Positions 26,264 through 38,756 of a DNA stretch of 64,000 nt are shown piece after piece; within the stretch, counting starts at the first letter, position 1, and each line of letters begins with the position of its first letter. This DNA comes from Brevipalpus yothersi. Its lineage: Eukaryota > Arthropoda > Arachnida > Trombidiformes > Tenuipalpidae. The stretch is taken from positions 35,733-99,732 of the forward strand of contig QZCP01000284.1 of the NCBI GenBank assembly GCA_003956705.1, in the 5' to 3' direction. The notes under the pieces are model-generated. The model made no database searches, was not told the origin of the DNA, and saw only the letters and a list, made by a program, of their open reading frames with translations. The position numbers were made by a program, and so were the translations under genes.

Positions 26264-26927
26264 CTCTTTCTTCAGTACCAGATAGATATACAGAGAGACT
26301 GTGTTCTAACCAATGACGATAATGATGATCTATCCTTTGTGGATGATTCGGTGAAACCCGTTAATCCAAGTATAATCTGGCAAAGCCGAACGCATTAACA
26401 TTGAGTACTGTGAGATCAGTTTTGATCCGCTTGCTCGTAACGAGCGAAGAATATCTTCCAATCTTTCTCCATGAAAAGCCTCTCTCTATCCACAGGAATT
26501 CATAACTTGTATTGCATGGCTGAAAGAGGATGATATTTTTATTGTATATTTTGTTTCAAATACATTTATTCCAAAAGAATCTTGTTTGTTTGTATGTATG
26601 TATGTACTGAATTCAAGTGAGCTTACCATTGAACTCTGTCCCAATGCCCTGTTGCCTAACGAACATCTCAAGCTTAAATTATGACCTCCGTTAAGGGACT
26701 CGAAAGGCCTCTGAACGAGGTGTTTGATTGAACATATTGTAATTGGGACTGACAGATAGATCGAATACAAAGAATCAAAAGGTAACTACTTTTGATCCAA
26801 ACGTTTGTCCTCATCAAGTTCTTCTGCTCGGTAGCTCGTGGTATACACAGGTCATTGGAAATATCGTTTCTTCCACATAAATTGGTGGCGGAGGGAGATA
26901 GATCGAAGGACCAAAGGACCGAAGGAT

Positions 26928-26979
26928 GGAGAGATGGGATGGAGAGATGGGATGGAGAGATGGGATGGAGAGATGGGAT
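26928..26979. repeat. 13-bp minisatellite, four units
   Basis: Four perfect tandem copies of GGAGAGATGGGAT, followed by a GAT run (about 26,984-27,004). The left arm has two units at the matching place (21,357-21,382). Confidence 0.93.
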
Positions 26980-27285
26980 GGAGATGATGATGATGATGAT
27001 GATGGTGATGGAGGCTCACGACTAGAGCAATGCTCAATATACACCTTGCATGGTGTATTTTCTCTCCTCTTCTTCTTTTGAGACCAAGTCGTTTTGTTTG
27101 AGCAATTATTGCTCGCTCAGTCGCTGCCTGTTTCGCGGTCCGTCGATCAGAAGGTCCTAATAGAAGTTTCACAAGCCCATAGGGAATCGTGGATAGGCGC
27201 AGGGAAAGACTTGAAATAGCTTGTCACTGATGCTGCTCATGATGAGAGATGACACTTTCTATTCTCCATCTTTTTCTTCCTACCA

Positions 27286-27287
<2 letters not shown>

Positions 27288-27337
<50 letters not shown>
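27288..27337. repeat. (CT)n microsatellite
   Basis: About 50 bp of CT, the inverted partner of the GA tract at 21,013-21,051. Confidence 0.95.
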
Positions 27338-27340
<3 letters not shown>

Positions 27341-27480
27341 ACTACAGCATCACCCGAAGAGCGCATTTTGCACCGCTCTTGCTCCTTCCATTTCAAATCT
27401 TTTATCTGTTTTGGATTATTCTTCTTTTCATTGTTGTCCTTTTCATGATGAGCCACTGAATTTCAGATAATTTACATAAT

Positions 27481-29629
27481 GTTAGCTCGGCCGGCACCTC
27501 ATTAGTATCTAACAAAATATTCAGGATTTCCTGGCGGTCTCATCTTTTTTATATGCTTTTGCATCAGCTATCATTTATTTTTTTCATTGGTTCAATTTCT
27601 CATTCTTCCAAGCATCCATTGGAATCGATTAATTTCACTGGTATTCGAGGTAGATGAATTCTATTTTCGTTGACTCATTTTTCGTAAAAATAAAAATAAA
27701 ATGCATGATTCAGCTTCTTTATGCGTTCATTTTTTCTGCCTTCCTCCTGCTAAGTGCAGATTGCCTGTATTCCTATACCTTTTTCTATTTCAAATTTGAA
27801 AAAACACGTCTAAAATACTACATATATTCATTTGAATGACAAAATTATTCACTTCTCTCCTCAAGATTTTTCTCGCAATACACTCTTGTATTCTTTCTCG
27901 ACTTTGTATTTTTTTGTCCAGAAATCAACCAGGTCTAGTTTTAGAAAACCGTAAGTTTTCTTATTTCCTCATTTTTGTTTCCACAATATTCCATATAAAC
28001 AAGCTCATCATTACTGTCCTAGTAAATTGTACAAATTTGAATACCCCTTTGATTAAGTCAAATTTTCCATAAAAACGAATATTTCAGTATTATTTGGAAA
28101 ATTTGGAGAGAATTTATTGTCTCTTATTGAAACTGTTGTTCGACTCGCATCAGTCTCCACTGAGTTGTCGAATGAGATTTGCTGAAGACAATGCAATTAT
28201 CATTTTAGTTCCATGATCGATTTGCAAATTGATTCCATGATGCTGCCTCTCTTCATTCGAACAGAGAACTTCATTCAAAATGACGATGGGAGATTGTCTT
28301 CATTCTTTGGCCCCTTTTTTCTTATTTCCTCTACCTCCTCTACTATACCCTGTCTACTATTCACATGCATCAAACTTCCGATTTCCAATGCTCTACGTTC
28401 TATTCCTTAATCTCTTTCTTTCTCTCTCTCTCTTCCTATCCATCTGAGTTCATCAGCTCGATCTGCAATTTCGCTCCTCAAAGCTTGCAAGCTCTTGGCT
28501 TAAAGGATTACCTATATAAACATACATACATACACACACAGAGTCCAATGTTGCATCAGTGTATAGGTTCTTCCATTCTCTCCTTGGAAGCATCCATGAG
28601 CATTTTTCCTGCTTTCCTCTTGCTTTTTCGATAGCATCACTTTTCGCTCGAGTTTGCGCCTATTTTGTGGAGGCTCATTCATGAACTCTTCAGATGCATG
28701 GAAATACTTTGAATTGCATACGCACGACTTCCAAATGCTATTCATGAGGTGTGAAAACAAATTTATTTCATTAACTTACATGTATACGTTAGTTCATAGA
28801 CGAGAAAAAACTTCAAAATGTGAACATTTTTCATTCTTCTTTGTTTCATGTATGATTTTGTCGAATCTTCTTCCAATTTATCATACAATATGCTCATTTT
28901 ATCTGAATTTGCGAGAAAAAATTCATGAGCCGGACCAGTTGAGGGATCATTCAATAGACGAAAATCAAAATTTTCTCACGAGTAACAATTACACCCTTCT
29001 CATTCTTTCAAGGCATATCTCTAGAGTTAGAAAAGGTTCAGTAGACGAGAAGTTTCATGATTGTTCGCTGGAAGAATCAGATTCTTCTGGGATGAATCGT
29101 GATTTTCATGTTCCATTCACTATGCCAATGTTTTTTCACCCATATAATAGTTAAACCAGAACGAGGTTCATATAGATTTTAACAATTTTCTTTCTACCAT
29201 CCTTCAAGATTTACTCATTATAACATGTGATCAAATTAATTGATATAAGTCACTAGAATAATACCAAGGGAACCTGGGAGGATGGCAGAATAAAGAGATG
29301 AGAGAGAATATGAGCTCGCTCTAACTTAGTCACTACTTGATGAAAAAATCAGACAATACTGATCCTGCATTCAGCTAATGAAAACAAATCTAGGCCAGCA
29401 AAAGAAACAAATGAATCGGATATCATGTAATTAAGCTTGAATGGTACAGATATGAGTTGCATCCATCTTGTGAATAATATATGAAAACAAAAAATCTCGC
29501 TCAACTTTTCATTACACACATTCACGCAAGTTATGAACCTTTCACACTGGAATCAAATCACCAGAGTACCGTTAATTCATCAATTTAATTCATCTGAATT
29601 GTTAAGTGTATATATGTACATACGTAAAT
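27481..29629. other. Right arm between the near-identical block and Pitx
   Basis: No gene is firmly supported. About 28,330-28,530 matches the left arm near 20,200-20,420. A 157-codon ATG frame lies at 28,681-29,154 (+) without a recognisable domain; it is discussed as a finding. Confidence 0.45.
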
Positions 29630-30548
29630 TTACAATTGATTAGCTACCGAAATGGCTGTTGTACTAGGATCCATGGAAGCTCTATACGCAGCTATCGGAT
29701 TGGCGGATGCAGTTGGACGTCCATATCCGTAGTGACCATTGCCAGTGTTTCCCAGGCCAGTGTTAACATTGGACACGGAAGTAGTCCGATTGAAGCAAGA
29801 CATGGCCTGTGTAAGTGGGCTCACGGTATTGGATAGACTGGGCCAAAAGCTTTTGGCACCCAAAGGATTGGGCACTTTAGTAGCCCAATTGTTGTATGAA
29901 TAGCCAGCATACAGAGCGGCTGTCTCATCGAACGGAGATTGCATGAGGCCATTGAGCGATGCACTGAAACTATTTTTCAGATCATTCGGTATACTGCGTT
30001 CTCGTTTACGCCATTTTGCACGTCTATTTTTAAACCATACCTAATCATCAATGTGAAAGAAGTGGGAAAAAAAGGAATATTCATCAAGTCCATTGGAAAC
30101 ACTTGTCTTAGGGAGCAACATTATTACAAGAACAATTTGCCTAATTCACTTTATCGTGCCCATTTGATTGCCTTGTTACATAAACATATACACATACACA
30201 ATAAGCACATATGGTCAAAGTGAAAATATGTATAGAAGATATTGGGTATAGTATATCATGGCGAGAAGGATATTTCCTGAGGAAGTCCCAATCCTGATTA
30301 TCTTTCCACCAGAATTGCAAACAATGTAAGATAATCATCATAAATTTAGAGTAGAAAAAGGAAGAGAGGGAGAGAGAGAGAGAGAGAGAGAAGGGAAAAA
30401 GTAGGGATTACAAGACCAGAGACCTCAAAATTTATTGCTACCTCAACTTGTCAGCTCTGACAAACGAGCATCATTGTAAATCATGTCCTGATCGCCTTCA
30501 AATATTGTCCTAATCCATAGAACTGACTATGTGTATGAATGTGAGTAG

Positions 30549-30609
<61 letters not shown>

Positions 30610-32251
30610 CAGTTCAATGGTGTAGAATAGCTAGCTATATTCCTCCACCAAAGAAGATAGAGTAGCCAAAACAAGAGGCTCACAATCGAGTCAAAATTGT
30701 CAACCAATCAATGTTCACTTGGATGGTCAAGAATGATGGATACTGTGTATGTGTATGGAGTAAGCTAAAATTTTTTGGGACTCAAAGACAGATAGATGAC
30801 AAGCTAAACTTACTCGGACTCGAGGCTCCGTTAAACTGGTCCATAAGGCTATTTGCTCTCGAAGTGCCATGTCTGGATAGCGATTTTGAGTGAAATGATT
30901 TTCCAATTCTTGCAATTGAGTACTAGTAAAATGTGTTCTCTGTCTTCTTTGGCGATTTTTTTGCTTAGAATCATCATCTATACCGTCATTTTCATCATCT
31001 GCAGTTCCACTTTGGGATGGTTTTTCTGGGCTAGTTGAATGAGTTGATTCTGTTAGAGGAAGATATCAAGTGATTTTTGAATAGGAGAAAAATCTACACT
31101 TGAAAATGTTGAAAATGATGTTTATTCAACATCTTTGGTACAACTATCTGTCTCGAATAGAAAGCTAGACGAGAAAATTTCTCTGAGCTCATGCCTGGAA
31201 AAGAAATTTTTTTGTCTTCTCAGAATATCGATCTGTAAGGAATTTACGCATCATACGAATGGATTTTCTCTCCCAAAATTTTCAAGATGACCAGAGTAAA
31301 AGTATCAAAAAAGAACCAGAAAGATATAAACTTCCATAAGATGAGCGCATGTGTTGAGATTGATTTCGAAGGAAGACTATCTAAAGAATCAGCAATAGCC
31401 ATGACCTAAAACTATCTCAAGGTATATCTTCAGATTTGATGGAATAGACATTTCTCGGAAGGTTTATTCGATTGATTTTACAATCGTCAAATTTACAAGA
31501 TTTAGATGAAAAAAGTTCTCTTACCTGCTTTAATTTTTTTACAATCATCCATACTCGATGAACATGATGAGACTGATTGATGACAAACGGAAGCATTCGA
31601 TGGACTTCGAGAGTCCAAGTGTGGTGAATACTTGGACACTGGACTACCACCACTGAGCGTGGGTGATGATGCCTGATGAAAGTGTCCACCATGATGTGGG
31701 TGGCCATAAAAGGAAGGATGGTGAGGGTGGTGATGGTGGTGGGAGGTGGGTGAGGATGCGATTGAGGTGGCAGTGGTGGGCATCGAGGAGAACAGAGAGG
31801 ATACATGATGATGAGCACCCGAGTATACTGGATGAGGAACAGACTGACCGGTGGTCAGTGAGCGAGGATGTGATGGAGATGAGGCTGGATGAAGAGATAC
31901 AGCCTGCATAGCGGACAATTGATGGTGATGAAGTTGGGAGTGAGGATGAGGATGATGGACATGAGATGAAGAGATGAGATTGTTGTTGTTGTTGGTGTTG
32001 TTGTTACCGTTACTATTGTTAACGTTGTTAATGTTGTTTGGAGTGTTATTATTAGTGTGACTATTTTGTGGAGATGAATTACCAGTGTCCACGTCGTTAG
32101 TGTTGAGTCGTGAATCGTTGGCCAACAGTAGACTTGATTGTGGATTGTTTTGATCGGCAAGTAGTAGCATTGATGAGAGACTATTGTGAATTGAACTGGA
32201 CTGATGAGCGAGATCTTGTAGACACAAAGGATCACTGGACACAGAATCCAT
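29630..32251 (-). CDS. Pitx: Pitx homeobox transcription factor, right (inverted) copy
   Basis: Second Pitx gene, opposite in orientation to the left copy. Exons 32251-31525, 31049-30814 and 30040-29630 join through GT-AG introns of 475 and 773 bp at the same positions and phases as the left gene, giving 457 aa. Exons 1 and 3 encode proteins identical to the left copy except one extra Asn in the Asn run. Exon 2, with most of the homeodomain, differs at about 20% of bases and at several residues. In the homeodomain (about 276-335) positions 18, 21, 29, 43 and 47 differ: N, T, A, P, V here against S, A, S, A, I on the left. Lys50 is kept. The OAR motif is again not visible. No frameshift or stop is seen, so the copy looks intact. 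Confidence 0.88.
30551..30604. repeat. (GA)n microsatellite in Pitx intron 2 (right copy)
   Basis: About 54 bp of GA within the intron. The left intron 2 has only short CT runs. Confidence 0.95.
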
Positions 32252-32904
32252 CGGGAAATGCTGAAGATGCTGGAAGATGTATCTCACTCAATGAAATCTG
32301 GATGATCTTATTCTTCGAAACTACTTTGAGCCGGATACATTAGCTCATCCCTATGGATTTGGACAGTTTGCGAAGGGAATACATTGGTGAACAAGAATAA
32401 TAGTGGTGGTGGTGTTAAGGTTTTGGATCAAAGATGAGAAGTGAGAGAGGAAGAAAGAAAGAGAGAAAGAGATTTTAGAGGATGATCTGAGGTATTCAAA
32501 TGACCAATCTCTTCTAATCCAAACAGATAAGTCCTTGGACCATAGTCATTGAAGGCCTTACAGTGAGAGAAGGTTATTCTCTTTGGTCATGAAAAGGGCG
32601 TGAATAATATTTTGACCATTTCTGATAAATTTATGGATAAGAGGGAGAGAAAGAACGAAAGAGAATGGAGACAATATTCCATGCAAAATAGAGGAAATAT
32701 GGTTTGGATCACCAAAATAGAGAGAAAGAAATATAATTCATAAACTATGCTAACAGTTTGATACAATTGTGACAAAATGCCTCCTCCATCACTCTAGACC
32801 GATCCTTGTCCCACCCACAAGAGCATCTGATTGCGCGCCGCTCGGTCAAGAGAGCCATGTGAAGCTTCCATTGGCGGACAAATTCGACTAGAGAGAGAAT
32901 ATTC

Positions 32905-32906
<2 letters not shown>

Positions 32907-32947
<41 letters not shown>
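32907..32947. repeat. (GA)n microsatellite
   Basis: About 41 bp of GA. Confidence 0.95.
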
Positions 32948-32949
<2 letters not shown>

Positions 32950-34169
32950 AATTTGCTTTTGAGCTCATAAGGTCTTACTGGCAGATGAGGATCAGAACAG
33001 CTGATGTACTCTAGCGAAGTGTGTCGAATAGATGATCTAAAAGTGGAAAGGAAGACAAAAGATAGGAAAAAGTATCATTTTGGATAGGAATTGACTGATT
33101 TGAGCAGAAAACTATCATTTTTGTAACTCACTGTTTGCATGATGATTGGTGAGCATCAGTTTCTTCTTCTTTTTGAGCTGATCTCTGATTTTAAAGTGAA
33201 TTTTACACCCCAATATACTTTAAAATTCATATTTTCTGCTTCAAAAACAATCGCAATTGTGGAAAAATGGAATTGTTAAATTATTCACTTCTGTCTGGGT
33301 CAGATTGAGCATGAAACTAGATTAAGCTTTACAAACACACACACTCTGGGCTCACCCATTTGATCTCCAGCTTTTGGGCCAAAATCATAGCCAAAATTTT
33401 GCTCCAAAACTGTATTCATCCCATAGATCACGAAGTGTTCAAAATGAGAGCTAATAGAGTCACGCAGTTCACACTGAAAAACTGAGCACGCGATCCAGCA
33501 TGCTGCTTGGCTTTCACTAGGCTTCGTGATTCTATCATTGTATTATCACCTGGATGCAGATGAATTGTGGGTAGTGAAGAGGCTCGAAAAGATGACATCG
33601 CTAAATTGAAGAATTAAGCTAAATAACATCTCAATTATGTATTGATACCAATAGAAGCATCGCTGTCATCTGCAACCTCTGAACATTGAATGTCTTGAGC
33701 CTCAAGCAAGTGGATTCCTAGGAACCAAATTTCGAGAAACTGATCGAATTGAATCGGATATGTTGAAGAGCTGATCTGTTTTTTTTCTGACGAATTGATC
33801 AGTATTGTTTTTTAAGCCTCATGGCATTGTCCAGAAGGTCGAAAGTAAAGTTTCTTCCGAGAAAATGACCAAAAAGACCTTAAATTTCTTTCAAGGAAGC
33901 GAGAAAGAAATTTCTTCTGAAAAATTGACTTCCTGAGAGAAATGGATTGAACGGATCAATTCGGTCGTAAATATTAGAAACCTCAAATCGATTCTTTGAT
34001 TTCTGTGTCTTCAGTACTCATTGGTGGAAATGGTATAAGTGGATATACGATTAGGAATTGTACAGTTTATCGGAAGTTTTGACAGGATCAAAATTCAGTC
34101 CGATAGACTCACACATTTGGGAGTGTTGGCTGGTGCCATAGCCTGTGCCTATGAACAGGCATACAATGG

Positions 34170-34339
34170 ACAACATTGATGCTTACTGACATCGAATGTC
34201 ATCGGTGGCATTCGCCTAGGGAACTGTACTCGTGCAGTCTCATAGGAATCGAGCAAGCAAAAGTGATGCAGGCCAAAAGTCGATCGACAGCTAATCGCTT
34301 TCGGTGTGAAGAAGAGAAGAGAAAGAGACTTTGGCCCAG

Positions 34340-34341
<2 letters not shown>
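34170..34341. repeat. High-identity island of the inverted duplication (right)
   Basis: Inverted partner of 13,313-13,481, with two differences seen by eye. It is flanked by the CT tract at 34,342-34,408. Confidence 0.7.

Positions 34342-34408
<67 letters not shown>
34342..34408. repeat. (CT)n microsatellite
   Basis: About 67 bp of CT, the inverted partner of the 46-bp GA tract at 13,269-13,314. Confidence 0.96.
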
Positions 34409-34410
<2 letters not shown>

Positions 34411-34499
34411 AGTTATCTATCTGCTTGGTACAGTGTAGTTGACACTTGATATGGTGTCTCATGAGAGGATTGAGGCTGCAAATTACAAAATAATTCTCA

Positions 34500-34618
34500 A
34501 AATAGGCGATGAAATCTGACAAACCATCAAGATATGTATCTTAGTTGGAAGTGTGGCATTAAACCCTGACATGCTTTTCTCCTCAGAAATATTTGGAGAC
34601 TTTTTCAACACTTTTTTT

Positions 34619-34674
<56 letters not shown>

Positions 34675-35290
34675 TCTCTCTCTCTCTCTGCAAGTGCCTA
34701 GTACTATCTCACTTGGGTTCATTGTGTTATTTTTCACAATAATTTTGCACTGATTTCTCACATGATTACTAAAATCATTTCAAGGATCAAATGGACCAAG
34801 GATAATCATCCCAAGCATTTTGGAAAACTCTACCTTGTCTTATAGAAAGTTCAAAGTTGTATGTAAAACGAAAATTCTGGCCCACATTCTCATGCATCAT
34901 ATGGGTGAAGAATGGCTACACGTTCAATTACAAGACACATAATCAATTCAATAAACACGTTGGAATGTACATCATTCTCTCTGTTTGCCTCCACAAAAGT
35001 AAGTAGAGTATGAAATAATTCAAACAGCTTTGAGCTTTGAGATGCAATCTTGAGCATAAAACCACCCAACCATGTGTAAATCAATGACAATGTGTATATA
35101 AAGGGTTGATTTTCTCTCTCTCTCCTTGGATTTGTACATTGAATGAACGTTCAATGAGCCAAAAACATGAAGATGGGAAATATGCCACATGATTTTCACT
35201 CTAGGAGAAGAGTAGTTATGACATGGCAATGTGGACTCAAAAAAGTTCTTCCCTTACCATACTCTTGATATGATTTTCTCTTGCCCTATT
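34500..35290. repeat. Block X, right outer copy
   Basis: The part from 34,690 to 35,290 matches block X'' (23,175-23,790) inverted over most of its length, including the segment next to CTAGTACTATCT at 34,699-34,710. Its outer part also matches the left outer block at 12,000-12,270, collinear with the palindrome. It therefore sits at the expected mirror position, and X'' is the extra copy. Confidence 0.75.
34623..34689. repeat. (CT)n microsatellite in block X
   Basis: About 67 bp of CT with one interruption, corresponding to the GA tract at 23,793-23,892. Confidence 0.95.
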
Positions 35291-38200
35291 CCCTACAATA
35301 ACTATTTCGAGCATCATTCAGTGTACATTCGGCCTGTATAGCACTTGAGCTCGCTGTAGCACATGTGTATGTGTGAGTATGTGTATAATGATCGATATAC
35401 TGTATCTAATCGAACACAATAATTTTTATCATGAATAAATAAACAAACAGAGGCCCACTTTCGCTCTTGTTCGTACCGAAGAACAATATGAAGTATTTTA
35501 GTTGATCTTTTTCTTTTTACTCCTGTTCTTGTTGTTCAAGGGTAAGGACGAAGAACCCTGACCAAGGTTGCTTACGACCACTGCTTGTGTGTAAATGTAA
35601 GTCTGATTGTTTAGAATTGAAGGTTGGAATACTTTCTTCAGCAATGTCCGATACAAGGTAGAGAGAAATATTCTGCGAAAACCAACCTAGAAAAATATTT
35701 TGAATTGCATCCACTTGAAGAGAGGATATAAGAAATTTTCTCCCTTTATTCCTACTCTTCTGAAAGCTTTATCCAGCTTGTTAACGGATTCATAAGAAAA
35801 AATCTCAACCGAAAAGAATGAAATATGGTTGAAAATTTTCTCCCAGTAAACATGAGAACCTTTTCATATCGAAGAATGGCGAAGGGACATGCTGTGAATC
35901 ACATGGAACTTTGCCTTGATACTGTCAAAGATCAAGCCCATTTAGTGGCTTCCTGCAGAGCCCGAAAATCATCAAGAGAAGAATAGATCATATTCAAACC
36001 CGCCTTCGGGGCCCATTCGGACTTAATCAAAAGTCAACTGGCTACATCTTTAATATTCATCTTTTGTCCGATTACGGTCAAAGATTAATGACTTCAATAT
36101 TCATATATTCAAGAAAATGAACGGTATCCTCTGAAAACCTTTGCCAACATATTCCCTTTGACTTCCTTGACCAAACGAAAGGTTAATATCCTGTGATCAC
36201 ACTTTTATTACGAATATTACCTTACTACTTACTTGTAAATCTAGTGTGAACAAAGATGCTTCGGACATATTTTCACCATTAGCCTTGATGTCTTTGGTCT
36301 CTAAATCATGGTATCGAAAAAATGTTCAACATGATTTTTCCCACCCACTATCTGGGCCTCAATGTGTAACATATTGGACATTATTTTGCCTTCCACTTCT
36401 TTGACTGATACTAAATCTTATCAGCTCTGATGATTTTAATCTAAGTCATATTGTTTTTGGTTCCATCTTCTTGAGGGTGAAAGGAAAATATTTTTTTGGC
36501 GATTTAAGAAAAAATACCACAACTAAGAAGAAAGAATTTTTAATTCTCATGATAATTTTTGAATTGATTTTTGAAATTTTTCGGGTTAATTTCCCATTTC
36601 ACAATGGTGAATTTCTGTAGTTAACGAATAAATTTTTATTAAAGAAAATCAATTTATTTTAATTTTAATTTTTCGCAAAAATCGCACAATTTTTTCGCGA
36701 TGATCAGAGTCATCTATCAGCGTTCCATATTACTAACTTGATCTCAATCTTAATCGTTTCGATTTTTTGACCTTATCGAGACAATTATTATTATTCAAAT
36801 TTCGATTCTTCCGACAGGAAGAGAGAGAGAGAGAGAAAGAGAAGAAAAAAAATGAAAATTCATCCATCAAAAGGTTGTTGCACTTGTAACTGAACACTTT
36901 TATGCATCATCATCGAATATTGTAAATGTGTGTTTGCTGAGCTGTAAGGGTTGTACACCTTTAAGTTAAAATTGATTATTCGTTAGATTGGTTGCCAATT
37001 GATATGTATAGTGATTATCTAATGTGTGTGTTCAATACAAGATCAGCCATTCATTGATCTCGCATTGTTAATATGAGGTCGCTTTATTTTTCCGTTCGAT
37101 AACCAAATTCAAATGATCATGAACTTTTGAGATTACAAAAGATTTTCAATGAGCCAGAGAAACGAAAAATTTCACTCACTTTCTAGTCAAATTAGCTGAA
37201 GAATGAAGAGAAAGAGACAACAAGAGAATGAATTATTATACGGAACTCAGGTTCAATGATTTGGCGTGAAATTGAGATCTATCGAAAATTGGTAAAAATT
37301 CTTATACCTACAATTATGATTAGTGAATCTAATGCTCATATCTCGTCCATTACCTCTGTTTCCTCAGGATCAATTACATTTGTGAACACCATCACAATGA
37401 TTGAGACTTCATCTCTTTGCTCTGCAAATCGATGCTCATTTGCTTCTCATCATGGCCAACGGATTCCCTGAAAGTTGATTGCATTATTATTCATTAACTA
37501 AAATTTGTTCAAGAACAATGACTCTATGAAAATTAAAATCTTGATGAATAACTGTTTTGAGCCTTATGAGAGAATCATCAAGCCTATGAAGATATTTATG
37601 ATTTGAGAAAAAAATTTTAATTGTTCTACCTATCACACACAGACAGATCTTCTCTCTGATCATAAATATTTCTCTACATGCATACCTGGTTGTTATGCTT
37701 GTCTAAAAATACATCTCACCAGGATATAATGAGTAGATAAATTCCAGGAATCAAGAAACCTTGGTCTATGGAGAGCTTTCATTTCCTTGCGTCAATCAAA
37801 TAGCCAAGAAAACTTTTTTTCAATTGTCTATACACTTTGATCATGTGGAAAATATTGTGAAGAATCGTATTGTATTAAAAAGCATTTAGAGTGTCTCTTG
37901 GGGTACATAATAAGGAACTTGGAAAAGATATTAATCGAAAAGAGGATGTGTGACGATAAGGTAGAGAAGAAGAAAAAAAAAATACTTTGAAACGGAAAGA
38001 TGCAAAAAATCGAAGTTTTTGTTTCGATTCATTCCGAACCAATCAATAAGCATACCAAAATCAGACCCACTTACTGTTAGCTAATCATGATTGATTGATT
38101 GTTCTCTCCTATATATAGAAATTGTGGTCTCTTGAACTTTGACCTCACCTGTTGCTTTATTATTGCAGTGATAAAAATTTCATCATCATTCCAATTAGAT

Positions 38201-38715
38201 ATCCTCTAATTTTATGTTGAGACACTTACACACAAAGTTGGTATATTTTCAATTGTGGATTGATCATTTGGAAATTGGAGGACGATAAATAAAAGAGAAC
38301 AATTCAATTGAGCAGTTCGATATTGAGCTCTTGAGAACAAAACTTTTGGGTGAAAAATTCAAGTCTTCTCTCGATCACTACCAATTTGATTCAGTTTCCT
38401 CTTGATTTGTCCGGGAATGATAATAAAATTTAGTCATTCTTCTCATTCTCTGTCTAGATAGGGTCAAAAATCTTGCTTTGTCATTTGAAGAGAGAGAGAG
38501 AGAGAGAAGGAAAAGTTTAAGAGTTTTTTGGCGCAATTTACATTTGATGATTTGCACGATCACTTGGAGAACTTAATATAATTTACCTTATTCTTCTTAA
38601 TCATGATGATTGAGTAGAAAGTATCGATTTCAGATCATCGCTCCGGAAGTTTCGTTTGACATGATCCCATTCCAATCATTTTTCGAAGAGAAGAACTTTG
38701 TTTCGTGGAAAGATT

Positions 38716-38717
<2 letters not shown>

Positions 38718-38753
<36 letters not shown>
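38718..38753. repeat. (GA)n microsatellite
   Basis: About 36 bp of GA. Confidence 0.95.

Positions 38754-38756
<3 letters not shown>

Larger units (their letters stand above)
25130..27480. repeat. Right inner arm of the inverted duplication (near-identical block)
   Basis: Inverted partner of 20,860-23,180. At the inner boundary (about 25,130-25,165) similarity stops inside a short CT-rich run, while on the left arm the sequence continues into block X''. Confidence 0.85.

Noticed and set aside
36480..36720. Very AT-rich stretch as a possible replication origin or matrix attachment site
   Set aside because: AT content alone is not evidence; no repeated motif or flanking signal was seen.
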